This document shows, piece by piece, positions 1 to 8,626 of a stretch of DNA of 64,000 nt. The notes under the pieces were generated by a model. That model worked only from the letters and a program-made list of their open reading frames with translations, was not told the DNA's origin and did no database searches. Both the position numbers and the translations under genes were made by a program. How positions within the stretch are numbered: the stretch's first letter is position 1; every line of letters begins with the position of its first letter. Location of the stretch: positions 14,685-78,684 of the forward strand of contig JBNJFG010000001.1 in NCBI GenBank assembly GCA_051746665.1, written 5' to 3'. This DNA is from Halanaerobium sp051746665 (GTDB lineage: Bacteria > Bacillota > Halanaerobiia > Halanaerobiales > Halanaerobiaceae).

Positions 1-987
1 TTTTATACTGAAGAAGGAGTAGTTAAAGCGGTAGATGGAGTAGATTACGAAATTTATCCTGGTGAAACTTTAGGTATTGTGGGTGAGTCTGGTTGTGGTA
101 AAAGTGTTACTTCCCTGTCTATTATGAGGTTAATTGAGTCTCCTCCAGGAAAAATTGTGGATGGAGAAATTAATTTTCTGGGTGAGGATTTAATTAAGAT
201 TCCTGAAAAAGAAATGCGTAAAATTCGTGGTAATGATATTTCCATGATATTTCAGGAGCCAATGACATCTTTAAATCCAGTTTATACTGTGGGAGATCAA
301 ATAATTGAAGCTATTATGCTGCACAAGGGTGTAAATAGAAAAGAAGCCAGAAAACAGGCTATAGATATGCTGAAGAAAGTAGGTATTCCTCTTCCAGAAC
401 AGAGGGTAGACGAATATCCGCACCAGTTATCTGGTGGTATGAGGCAGCGTGTTATGATAGCAATGGCTTTAAGCTGTGATCCTAAATTATTAATTGCTGA
501 TGAGCCAACAACAGCTCTTGACGTAACCATTCAGGCTCAGATTTTAGAATTAATGAACTCTTTAAAAGACAGTTATGGAATGTCAATTATGATGATTACT
601 CACGATTTAGGAGTAATTGCAGAAGTATCTGATAGGGTAGCAGTAATGTATGCAGGTAAAGTAGTGGAATATACTGATGTTGAAACATTATTTGATGATC
701 CAAAACATCCTTATACCTGGGGTTTAATGAATTCAATACCTAAATTAGATAAAGATGTAGATCGATTGGAAGCTATTCCGGGTAGTGTGCCTTCTCCACT
801 TAATTTTCCTAAAGGCTGCAAATTCAATACTCGCTGTCCTTTAGCAGAAGGTAAATGTTATGACGAAGAACCTCCTTTAGAAGATGCAGCAGACGGTCAT
901 ATGGTTCGCTGCTGGAGATATGAAGAGCTAGAAGAGATTAAAAAACGTGGAGAAAGAATCTATGAGGATCGAGGTGTTTTAGAATAA
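1..987 (+). CDS. dppD: Peptide ABC transporter ATP-binding protein, DppD/OppD type (5' end cut by window)
   Basis: This is one of the two ATPases that energise uptake of di- or oligopeptides. The reading frame is open from the first base, so the N-terminus lies outside the window; an internal GTG at 79 is not the start because it falls inside the Walker A region (GESGCGKS). The Q-loop (FQEPMTSLNP), ABC signature (LSGGMRQR), Walker B (LLIADEP) and switch His (MMITHDL) are all present. The C-terminal cysteine-rich oligopeptide extension (CKFNTRCP, later a Cys near the end) is typical of DppD/OppD. The stop overlaps the start of the next gene by one base (TAATG), so the two are translationally coupled. 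Peptide specificity cannot be read from the ATPase. Confidence 0.93.
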   Translation, partial: FYTEEGVVKAVDGVDYEIYPGETLGIVGESGCGKSVTSLSIMRLIESPPGKIVDGEINFLGEDLIKIPEKEMRKIRGNDISMIFQEPMTSLNPVYTVGDQIIEAIMLHKGVNRKEARKQAIDMLKKVGIPLPEQRVDEYPHQLSGGMRQRVMIAMALSCDPKLLIADEPTTALDVTIQAQILELMNSLKDSYGMSIMMITHDLGVIAEVSDRVAVMYAGKVVEYTDVETLFDDPKHPYTWGLMNSIPKLDKDVDRLEAIPGSVPSPLNFPKGCKFNTRCPLAEGKCYDEEPPLEDAADGHMVRCWRYEELEEIKKRGERIYEDRGVLE

Positions 988-1961
988 TGGCTGAAAATTT
1001 ACTAGAAGTTAAAAATCTAAAAAAATATTTTCCGGTTAAAGCAGGAATATTTAAAAAGACTGTTGCACATGTAAAAGCTGTTGATGATATTTCTTTTACT
1101 GTAAAAGAAGGAGAAACACTCGGTCTGGTAGGAGAATCAGGTTGTGGTAAATCAACAACTGGTAGAACAATTCTTCGACTTTTAGAAGCAACTGCTGGAG
1201 AAGTTATATTTGAAGGCAAAAGTGTAATGGATCTCGATAAAAAAGCAATGCGAGCAATAAGACGTGATATGCAGATTATTTTTCAGGATCCATATGCATC
1301 ACTAAATCCTCGAATGACGGTTGCTGACATTGTTGGTGAACCACTTGACATTCATAAGTTAGCTAAAAATAAAAAAGAACGTAATGAAAAAGTAAGAGAA
1401 ATACTCGAAAATGTTGGGCTGGGTGCTGAATATATGCATCGTTACCCACATGAATTTAGTGGTGGGCAGCGCCAGCGTATAGGAGTGGCTAGAGCTCTGG
1501 CAGTAGATCCTAAGTTAATTATTGCAGATGAGCCAGTATCTGCTCTTGATGTTTCAGTTCAGGCTCAGGTTGTAAACTTACTTCAGGATTTACAGAAGGA
1601 ATTTGGTTTAACCTATTTATTTATTGCACATGATTTAAGTGTAGTTAAGCATATAAGTGATAGAGTTGCAGTTATGTATCTGGGTAAAATTGTCGAGTTA
1701 ACAGATAAAAAAGAATTATTTAAAAATCCGATTCATCCTTATACCCAATCTTTATTGTCTGCAATTCCAGAAGCAGATCCTAAAAAGAAAAAGGATAGAA
1801 TTATTTTAGAGGGAGATGTTCCTTCACCAGTAGATCCACCTTCTGGCTGTAGATTCCATCCCCGCTGTCCAAAAGCTTTTGATACCTGTTCTGTTAAAGA
1901 ACCTGAATTTAAAGAATATGGTGATGGACATTTTGCTGCCTGTCATTTATTAGACTTATAA
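987..1961 (+). CDS. dppF: Peptide ABC transporter ATP-binding protein, DppF/OppF type
   Basis: This is the second ATPase of the peptide importer and pairs with the DppD-type subunit just upstream. It has Walker A (GESGCGKST), a Q-loop (FQDPYASLNP), the signature FSGGQRQR, Walker B (LIIADEP) and the switch segment IAHDLSVV. The C-terminus carries the oligopeptide-family motif CRFHPRCP with a further Cys near the end. At 324 residues it is normal for DppF. The ATG overlaps the upstream stop by one base. A strong hairpin with a T-tract follows the stop, so the binding-protein gene downstream is probably a separate transcript. Confidence 0.94.
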   Translation: MAENLLEVKNLKKYFPVKAGIFKKTVAHVKAVDDISFTVKEGETLGLVGESGCGKSTTGRTILRLLEATAGEVIFEGKSVMDLDKKAMRAIRRDMQIIFQDPYASLNPRMTVADIVGEPLDIHKLAKNKKERNEKVREILENVGLGAEYMHRYPHEFSGGQRQRIGVARALAVDPKLIIADEPVSALDVSVQAQVVNLLQDLQKEFGLTYLFIAHDLSVVKHISDRVAVMYLGKIVELTDKKELFKNPIHPYTQSLLSAIPEADPKKKKDRIILEGDVPSPVDPPSGCRFHPRCPKAFDTCSVKEPEFKEYGDGHFAACHLLDL

Positions 1962-1976
1962 AAATAAATATTTTTT

Positions 1977-2020
1977 AAATCCCTGTACTGGATTTTGAAA
2001 TTCCAGACAGGGATTTTCTT
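1977..2020 (+). terminator. Intrinsic terminator after dppDF
   Basis: An inverted repeat starting AAATCCCTGT and ending ACAGGGATTT encloses a second short stem (CTGGA/TCCAG). It is followed by a T-rich stretch and lies 15 bases after the dppF stop. Confidence 0.85.
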
Positions 2021-2085
2021 ATTTTTAACGAATAATATTATTAAGCTACCATTTTAAATATTTTATTCAATTTGGAGGAATAAAA

Positions 2086-3675
2086 ATGAGAAAAACAAAA
2101 ATATGTTTTTTAGTTTTATTAATTATAATAACGGCAGCATTTACTGTAAGTGCAGAAAACTATGGTGGTGATTTAAAAGTTAAAGTAAATAAAAGAGCTT
2201 TAAATCTAAATCCAATTTATTCGTTTAACAGTACAGAACAAACAATTAATAGACAAATTTTTGATAATTTATTAGCATTTAACAGCAAAGGCGAAATAGT
2301 AAATAATTTAAGTGAATCCTGGGAAATTAATGAAGATTCCACAGTTTTTAGATTTATCTTAAAAAAAGATGTGTATTTTCATCCTTATCAAATAGATGGG
2401 AAAGAAATGACAATCAATCAGAGAAAAGTCACTGCAGAAGACTGGAAATGGTCTTTTGAATATTTAGCTGATCCTAAAAATAAATCTCCATATGCAGAAA
2501 TATTTAAGAAAGTACAGGGATATGATGATTATCGCCAGCAAAAGAAAAAAGAAATAACTGGTATAAGGGTAATTGATGATTATCAACTTGAAATAGAGTT
2601 AAAAAATTCATATGCACCTTTTATTTATAATTTAATGAGAGAAGCGGCAGTAGTAATGCCTAAGCAAGCTGTTTTAAATTCAGATCAAAATTTTGCTTTA
2701 AATCCAATAGGGACAGGCGCATTTAAATTTAATGATTTTTTAAATAATAAAATTATTTTAACTGAAAATAAAAATTACTGGCAAAATAACTATCAAAAAG
2801 AAAAATTGCCATATTTAAAACAAATTGAATTTTATTTTAATGAAGCTAATAATTTAAATAGCAATTATCAAAATTTTGATTTATATGAGCTCAACCAAAA
2901 GCAACTAATTGATTATTATCATCAAAAAATTATAAAAAATAATTATAGTTTAAAAAAGATTGGAAATAATAACATTTACTTTATTGCTTTTAATTATAAA
3001 AATAATTCTAATTATAATACTAGTTATAGAGATATCAAGAAAAAAATTATATCAACTTTAAATAATAATGAAGTTATTGAATGCTTAAATTTATATAATT
3101 TTAGTTATTTAAAAAATGAAAGCGATGATTTTAAAATATTAAATAAAATAAATTATAGAAATCAGCAGTTAGCAAAACAAGAATTAAACAATAACGAAAA
3201 ATATGCATTAACTATAGCTCTTAATAATTCTGATTGCAGTCTTAAGACTGCAGAATTAATAAACAAAGAATTTGAAGCTTCAAATATTGACTTAACTATA
3301 AAAGATTACAGCTGGTCTGAATATTTAAATATTTTAAAAAATGATCCAAACAGTCAACTTTTTATAATGTCATATAATTATGAGGATAAATTTAATTTCA
3401 TAATTGATAATTTTTATTCGAAGTCTGATAAGAATTATTTTAATTATGAAAATAGAAGAGTAGATAATTTAATTGACTATATAAAACTAACCAAAGACAA
3501 AAATAAGCAAAGTAAAGCTTATACTATAATTGAGGAAGTTTTGCTAATTGATAATCCCTTTGTTTTTATATTACAGAGTCAAGATAATTATTTAATCTCT
3601 AATCAATTATTAAATCAAGATATTTTTGAAAATATATATACTCGCAACAATTTTGAATTATTATATTTTAACTAG
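2086..3675 (+). CDS. Peptide ABC transporter substrate-binding protein (SBP family 5)
   Basis: This is a periplasmic solute-binding protein of the DppA/OppA family and probably serves the ATPases upstream. Residues 1-24 form a type I signal peptide (hydrophobic core, cleavage about VSA-EN) without a lipobox Cys, which fits a diderm cell. Family features include NPIYSF near the N-terminus, LSESWEINEDS, an RKVTAEDW-like segment and NPIGTGAFKF. The C-terminal half is very rich in Asn, Lys, Tyr and Ile and is visibly more AT-rich than dppDF; the most conserved lobe-2 features are weak. It has its own ribosome site (GGAGG at about 2073). The ligand could be peptide, nickel or another solute. Family assignment is firm, substrate is not. 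Confidence 0.83.
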   Translation: MRKTKICFLVLLIIITAAFTVSAENYGGDLKVKVNKRALNLNPIYSFNSTEQTINRQIFDNLLAFNSKGEIVNNLSESWEINEDSTVFRFILKKDVYFHPYQIDGKEMTINQRKVTAEDWKWSFEYLADPKNKSPYAEIFKKVQGYDDYRQQKKKEITGIRVIDDYQLEIELKNSYAPFIYNLMREAAVVMPKQAVLNSDQNFALNPIGTGAFKFNDFLNNKIILTENKNYWQNNYQKEKLPYLKQIEFYFNEANNLNSNYQNFDLYELNQKQLIDYYHQKIIKNNYSLKKIGNNNIYFIAFNYKNNSNYNTSYRDIKKKIISTLNNNEVIECLNLYNFSYLKNESDDFKILNKINYRNQQLAKQELNNNEKYALTIALNNSDCSLKTAELINKEFEASNIDLTIKDYSWSEYLNILKNDPNSQLFIMSYNYEDKFNFIIDNFYSKSDKNYFNYENRRVDNLIDYIKLTKDKNKQSKAYTIIEEVLLIDNPFVFILQSQDNYLISNQLLNQDIFENIYTRNNFELLYFN

Positions 3676-3963
3676 TGCCAATAATTTAATTGTTTTAATA
3701 AAAAATTGAAAAGGATTTCATAGTTTCAGGTTTTTTTCATGAAATTAATTAACAGAAAAATAGCAAAATTTAAAATTTAAAGTATTTAAATTAAAAAAAT
3801 ACAATATAATCCATTAAGTCAATATATTTAGTCAAAAACGGCTTAAAATTGATTAAAATGATAAATTTTCAAAAAAATTTGATTTTTTTGCAGGAATTAT
3901 TCATTTAGTATTGAATATATTAAATAGTGAAATGCATTTCATTAAAATTTAGGAGAGAAAATT
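3676..3963. other. AT-rich intergenic region upstream of the LacI-family gene
   Basis: No gene is evident in these 288 bases. The stretch is extremely AT-rich and holds a probable operator at 3928-3941 and the ribosome site AGGAGAG at 3951. A promoter must lie here but no close match to the sigma-A consensus could be fixed. Confidence 0.6.
3928..3941. promoter_or_regulatory. Perfect 14-bp palindrome, probable LacI-family operator
   Basis: TGAAATGCATTTCA is a perfect inverted repeat 22 bases before the LacI-family start codon. Its length and central CG-like step resemble LacI/GalR operators, which are typically 14-20 bp palindromes with TG...CA ends. Its position suggests autoregulation of the whole sugar operon. 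This is inference from position and symmetry. Confidence 0.6.
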
Positions 3964-5010
3964 ATGGATGTCACTATGAAAGATGTAGCAAAATTAGCAG
4001 GAGTTTCATTAAGCACAGTTTCCCGTGTTTTGAATGATAGTTCACTAGTGAGAGAAGAAACAGCTAGGAGAGTAGAAAAAGCTGTGGAAAAGTTGGATTA
4101 TCAGATTAATGATTCTGCTCGAATATTGAGAACCAATACCAGCAACTTAATTGGGGTTATTGGAGCTGGTATGGAAAGACCTTTTTTAGCCAATCTACTT
4201 AAAGGAATTGAAGCAGAGGCTAGAGAAAAAGGTTTTGCTTTAATTTATGGTGATTCTGATGGGGAGTTTGAAAAAGAACAAAATTATTTAAACATTATGA
4301 AACAAAAGAAAATTGATGGCATTATTTTAATTACTACTAATTATTATAATGATTTGCTTTCAATAGTTAAAAATTATAATATACCCGTTGTTTTTGCTTC
4401 AGGTTATATCAGTGATCCCGAAATCAGCTGTGTTACAGTTGATAATGTTGCTGCTGCCTATGATATGGTTGAATTTCTCTGTCAGTCTGGACATAGAAAT
4501 ATAGCTTTTATTAAAGGTCCTGATCTTGATATGCTTGCAAGTCAAGAAAGGTTAAGGGGGGTTAAGCTTGCTTTAAGATTAAGTGATGTAAAATATGATC
4601 CAAAGAGATTTATTGAAGGGGATTTTACATTTGAAAGTGGTTATTCAGCAGCAGAGAAAATCATTAATAAATTTCCAGATGTAACTGCAATTTTTGCTTT
4701 TAATGATGAAATGGCAGTTGGAACTATTAGATATTTAAAAGAACAAGGCATTAAAGTTCCAGAAGATATTTCTGTAGTTGGATTTGATGGTATTGACTTA
4801 GGAAAATATACTGATCCGGCTCTAACTACTATCAAACAATCTGGATATCATTTAGGTTTAAAAAGTATAGAAATGCTGAACCAGATTATAAATCAGGGAA
4901 ATATCGAAGATAAAAAAGTTTTTATTCCACATAAACTTGTGGTTAGAGAAAGTAGTCTTAATGATAAAAAAAATTATCAAATTAAGAACAATGACAATTT
5001 TAATTTATAA
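3964..5010 (+). CDS. LacI/GalR-family transcriptional regulator of the sugar uptake operon
   Basis: This is a DNA-binding repressor-type regulator responding to a sugar. The N-terminus has the LacI helix-turn-helix and hinge (MKDVAKLAGVSLSTVSRVLN, then about residues 45-60), followed by a periplasmic-binding-protein-like effector domain (IGVIGAG, AIFAFNDEMAVG, DISVVGFDGID). The first ATG is chosen because AGGAGAG lies 6 bases upstream; a second ATG is four codons in. It heads an operon with a trehalose/maltose-type ABC importer and a GH65 phosphorylase, which are its likely targets. A perfect palindrome just upstream is the candidate operator. The effector is inferred to be a glucose-containing disaccharide or a derivative. 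Confidence 0.93.
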   Translation: MDVTMKDVAKLAGVSLSTVSRVLNDSSLVREETARRVEKAVEKLDYQINDSARILRTNTSNLIGVIGAGMERPFLANLLKGIEAEAREKGFALIYGDSDGEFEKEQNYLNIMKQKKIDGIILITTNYYNDLLSIVKNYNIPVVFASGYISDPEISCVTVDNVAAAYDMVEFLCQSGHRNIAFIKGPDLDMLASQERLRGVKLALRLSDVKYDPKRFIEGDFTFESGYSAAEKIINKFPDVTAIFAFNDEMAVGTIRYLKEQGIKVPEDISVVGFDGIDLGKYTDPALTTIKQSGYHLGLKSIEMLNQIINQGNIEDKKVFIPHKLVVRESSLNDKKNYQIKNNDNFNL

Positions 5011-5045
5011 AATTGTTATTTTATAAAAATAAGGAGGAATAGTAA

Positions 5046-6419
5046 ATGAAGAAAAACACGCTTATTATTTTATTGGCAGCTTTAGTAGTTGTTGGTGGTT
5101 TATTTTTCTATTTTACAGGGCAAGAGGAAGTAGAAGAACCAGTCGAAGAGGAACAGATGGTTGAAGAGGAAGTTCCAGATGAAATGGCTGATGAAGAAAT
5201 TTCTCTAACTGTTGCTGGTGGTGCAGTTGGTCAGGAAAAAGAACTGACAATTAAAGCGGCTGAGATGTACATGGAAAGAAATCCTGATGTAACAGTCGAA
5301 GTTTTAGAAACTCCTGATTTAGCAAATGACAGATTAGGACTTTACTTACAGTTTTTAGAAGCTGAAAGCCCTGAAGTAGATGTTTATCAGATTGATGTAA
5401 TCTGGCCTGGTGATTTAGCTGAGCACTTTATCGATTTTTATGACTATGGTGCAGAAGAAGTTGCTGACAAACACTTCCAGGCAATTGTTGAGAATAACAC
5501 AACAACAGATGGCCGTTTAGTAGCCATGCCCTGGTTTACAGATGCTGGACTTTTATATTACAGAACTGACTTATTAGAAAAATATGACCGTGAAGTTCCA
5601 GAAACCTGGGATGAATTAGAAGAAACTGCTCAATATATTATGGAAGAAGAAAGAGCTGCAGGTAATGAAGACTTTTATGGTTATGTCTGGCAGGGAGATG
5701 CTTATGAAGGTTTAACCTGTGACGCTTTAGAATGGACCTATTCTAATGGTGGAGGACAGATAGTTAGCCCTGATCAAAAAATTACAATTAATAATGAGAA
5801 AGCAATTGAGATCATAGATCAAGCAGCTGGTTGGGTTGGTACAATTTCCCCAACTGGTGTAACTGGAATGGGAGAAGAAGATGCTCGCTCAATGTGGGAA
5901 GCTGGTAATGCACTCTTTATGCGCAACTGGCCTTATGCTTATGCTTTAGGAAATCAAGAAGGTAAACCTACTGCTGGAAACTTTGATGTTTCACCTTTAC
6001 CTGCTGGAGATAGTGGTAAATCTGCTGCAACCTTAGGTGGCTGGAACTTAGGAGTAAGTAAGTACAGTGAATACCCAGAAGAAGCAGCTAAATTAGCTAT
6101 GTTTTTAGCTGGTGAAGAAGTACAGAAGATGCGTGCTGTTGAAGGTTCATTCAATCCTACAATTAAATCATTGTATCAAGATGAAGATGTACTAGAAGCA
6201 GTTCCATTCTTTGGTAGTCTATATGATGTATTTACAAATGCTGTTGCACGTCCTTCTACTGCAACTGCTCCTCAGTATAACCAGGTATCAGAATTGTTCT
6301 TCCAGTCAGTACATTCAGTATTAACTGGTGAAAGTGATGCTCAAACAGCTATTGAGTATTTAGAATTAGATTTAGAAGATACTACAGGATTTGAAACTGG
6401 TGAACCAATACAACCATAA
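5046..6419 (+). CDS. Sugar ABC transporter substrate-binding protein (trehalose/maltose-like, SBP family 1)
   Basis: This binding protein captures a disaccharide, probably trehalose or maltose, for the two permeases downstream. Features of the trehalose/maltose-binding group include AMPWFTDAGLLYYRTDLL, ETWDELEETA, ALFMRNWPYA, TLGGWNLGVS and a C-terminal VARPSTATAPQYNQVS block. The N-terminus has one hydrophobic segment (about residues 5-24) followed by a strongly acidic linker (EEVEEPVEEE). There is no lipobox Cys and no clear AxA site, so the protein may stay anchored by an uncleaved segment. The start has a good GGAGG site at 5032. A hairpin separates this gene from the permeases and could set a higher level of binding protein. 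Confidence 0.9.
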   Translation: MKKNTLIILLAALVVVGGLFFYFTGQEEVEEPVEEEQMVEEEVPDEMADEEISLTVAGGAVGQEKELTIKAAEMYMERNPDVTVEVLETPDLANDRLGLYLQFLEAESPEVDVYQIDVIWPGDLAEHFIDFYDYGAEEVADKHFQAIVENNTTTDGRLVAMPWFTDAGLLYYRTDLLEKYDREVPETWDELEETAQYIMEEERAAGNEDFYGYVWQGDAYEGLTCDALEWTYSNGGGQIVSPDQKITINNEKAIEIIDQAAGWVGTISPTGVTGMGEEDARSMWEAGNALFMRNWPYAYALGNQEGKPTAGNFDVSPLPAGDSGKSAATLGGWNLGVSKYSEYPEEAAKLAMFLAGEEVQKMRAVEGSFNPTIKSLYQDEDVLEAVPFFGSLYDVFTNAVARPSTATAPQYNQVSELFFQSVHSVLTGESDAQTAIEYLELDLEDTTGFETGEPIQP

Positions 6420-6444
6420 GTAAAATTCTTTAAAATTGTTAATT

Positions 6445-6477
6445 ATCTGGAGAGGACTATCCCTCTCCAGATTTTCT
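6445..6477 (+). terminator. Intercistronic hairpin between binding-protein and permease genes
   Basis: ATCTGGAGAGG and CCTCTCCAGAT form a perfect 11-bp stem with a 6-base loop, followed by TTTTCT. It sits inside an otherwise continuous operon. It probably acts as a partial terminator or as a 3' stabiliser of the binding-protein message, as in other sugar ABC operons. Confidence 0.75.
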
Positions 6478-6494
6478 AAAAGGGGGGGAACTTA

Positions 6495-7565
6495 ATGGCA
6501 AATAGTAATTCATCAAATCTGGCAAAAGAAGAACAAAAATTAGCTTTTAAATTATTAATACCAGCATTCTTAATTTTAATTATAATTGCTTTATATCCTC
6601 TGGGTCAGGTTTTTTATACAAGTTTTACTGATAAAGAATTTGCTTCCAGCAAAGAAACTAGTTTTGTTGGCTTAGATAACTATAAAGCACTTTTATCAGT
6701 CACTGTTAAAGAATTAGAACCTATCATTGATGAGGGAACAGGTGAACAGGCAGTTGACGAACGAAGTGGAGAAAAGCAATTTCAAAGACCGATAAGCGTT
6801 TTACCAAGAAATCCTCATTCATATCGACCATCATTTGAGTTTAGTTTTTTCGGGAATCGATATGTGGTTGGAGCTCGAACTCCAGATTTTATTAGATCTG
6901 TCTGGAACACCTTAATTTTCACACTTTTTTCAGTCTTTTTTGAGACAGTCCTTGGTCTAATAGTTGCCTTAGTAGTTAATAGTGAATTTAAAGGTAGAGG
7001 TGCTATGCGGGCTGTAATGTTAGTTCCCTGGGCCGTTATTACCGTTGTTTCTGCCAGAATGTGGGAATGGATGTTTGAGCCAACAAGGGCAGGTTTATTT
7101 AATATGTTAGGTGATCGATTTGGCTTAATTGACGGCAGCTATTCATTTTTAAGTAATAATGCTTTACAGCTTCCAGCAATTATAGCAGTTGATGTTTGGA
7201 AAACTACACCTTTTATGGCTTTATTAATTCTTGCTGGTTTACAGCTGATCCCACAGGAATTATATGAAGCAGCCGAAATGGATGGAGCCAGTAAATTTAG
7301 ACAGTTTTTTAATATTACCTTACCATTATTGAAACCATCACTTGCTGTTGCTTTGATTTTCAGAACCTTAGACGCTTTAAGAGTATTTGATGTTTTTCAG
7401 GTTATGCTGTCACAGAAAAGATATTCAATGGCAAGTTTTAATTACTTTCAATTGATTTCAGCTAGACAAATGGGAATGGCATCAGCAATTGGAGTTATAA
7501 TTTTTATTATAATCTTTGGCTTTGCTGTTCTTTATATGAAATCCTTAGGAGTTGATACAGAATGA
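6495..7565 (+). CDS. Sugar ABC transporter permease, MalF type
   Basis: This is one of the two membrane channel subunits of the sugar importer. It has about six membrane segments and the EAA loop that contacts the ATPase (EAAEMDGASKFRQFFNITLPLL). A hydrophilic stretch at about residues 57-125, between the first and second membrane segments, is longer than in minimal permeases and resembles a reduced MalF periplasmic loop. The start follows a very strong G-rich ribosome site (AGGGGGGG) at 6481. The stop overlaps the start of the partner permease gene (ATGA). Confidence 0.93.
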   Translation: MANSNSSNLAKEEQKLAFKLLIPAFLILIIIALYPLGQVFYTSFTDKEFASSKETSFVGLDNYKALLSVTVKELEPIIDEGTGEQAVDERSGEKQFQRPISVLPRNPHSYRPSFEFSFFGNRYVVGARTPDFIRSVWNTLIFTLFSVFFETVLGLIVALVVNSEFKGRGAMRAVMLVPWAVITVVSARMWEWMFEPTRAGLFNMLGDRFGLIDGSYSFLSNNALQLPAIIAVDVWKTTPFMALLILAGLQLIPQELYEAAEMDGASKFRQFFNITLPLLKPSLAVALIFRTLDALRVFDVFQVMLSQKRYSMASFNYFQLISARQMGMASAIGVIIFIIIFGFAVLYMKSLGVDTE

Positions 7566-8428
7566 CAAGAGAGCAGAAAAAAACACTTAAAAAAGTCCTA
7601 TTCTATCTTGTGCTGGCAGTAATTATTATTTACTTGTTATTTCCATTTTACTGGGCAATTTCTTCTTCTTTAAAGTCCGAAGCCCAGTTAAGCATGACTC
7701 CAGGAACCTTAATTCCTAGAGACCCAGATACTGGAGAGATATCATTTTTTACCAGAAACTATAGAGCAATATTTTCTAATGGAGGTTTTGTTAGAGGTTT
7801 AATCAATAGTACAATAGTAGCAACTTCAACTACAATATTAGCTCTTTTAACAGGATCATTTGCAGCTTTTGCTTTGGGTAAATTAAGATTCAAAGGTAAA
7901 GCACCAGCTCTTTATACAATTTTAGCAATGACTATGTTTCCTCAGGTTACAGTATTATCTGGACTATATGCAGTAATAAATGCTTTGAATTTAAGTGCAA
8001 GGGTAAGTATGATTTTTACATATCTATTATTTACCCTACCATTTACAACCTGGGTTTTAACTTCTTTCTTTAGAGATTTACCAGATGAAATTATGCAGTC
8101 AGCTCAGGTAGATGGTGCAACACCTTTTCAGACTTTCCATATGATCTTACTGCCGCTTACTGCACCGGCTTTAGTTACAACAGGTCTGCTGTCATTTATT
8201 CAGGCCTGGAATGAGTACCTCTTTGCTTTAACATTTACATCTATTGATCCAAGTGCAAGGACTGTACCGGTAGCTATTCAATTTTTCTCGGGAGAATTTG
8301 CCCGGCAGGAACCATTTGGAGAAATTATGGCAGCAGCAGTTATGGTTACAGTTCCGATTGTAATTTTAGTATTAATTTTCCAGAAAAGAATTGTAGCTGG
8401 ATTAACAGCTGGCGCAGTAAAAGGTTAA
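7562..8428 (+). CDS. Sugar ABC transporter permease, MalG type
   Basis: This is the second membrane subunit of the importer. It has six predicted membrane segments and the EAA motif (QSAQVDGATPFQTFHMILLPL), and ends with the short positively charged tail typical of MalG (KRIVAGLTAGAVKG). Its ATG overlaps the MalF-type stop by 4 bases, indicating coupling. No ATPase gene occurs in this operon, so a shared MsiK/MalK-type ATPase elsewhere in the genome is expected. The operon continues to a GH65 phosphorylase 198 bases downstream, although a terminator-like hairpin lies between. Confidence 0.93.
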   Translation: MTREQKKTLKKVLFYLVLAVIIIYLLFPFYWAISSSLKSEAQLSMTPGTLIPRDPDTGEISFFTRNYRAIFSNGGFVRGLINSTIVATSTTILALLTGSFAAFALGKLRFKGKAPALYTILAMTMFPQVTVLSGLYAVINALNLSARVSMIFTYLLFTLPFTTWVLTSFFRDLPDEIMQSAQVDGATPFQTFHMILLPLTAPALVTTGLLSFIQAWNEYLFALTFTSIDPSARTVPVAIQFFSGEFARQEPFGEIMAAAVMVTVPIVILVLIFQKRIVAGLTAGAVKG

Positions 8429-8510
8429 AACTAATATAATAAGAATAGATTAATGTCAGTCTTATATTGATTGGGTTATATATATAACTGATTAAAAGAT
8501 TAATAAAATC

Positions 8511-8560
8511 AGGTCATCAGATCATGAAATATTGATATTTGATGGCCTAATTTCTTTGTC
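8511..8560 (+). terminator. Hairpin after the permease genes
   Basis: AGGTCATCAGAT pairs with ATTTGATGGCCT (12 bp including two G-U pairs) around a 14-base loop, followed by AATTTCTTTG. It is a weak terminator or attenuator ahead of the GH65 gene. Confidence 0.55.
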
Positions 8561-8626
8561 TAATAAAATAACAAAATATTCATTTTTAGTAAAGATTATA
8601 ATTTGATTGTTAAAGGGGGCATAAAA

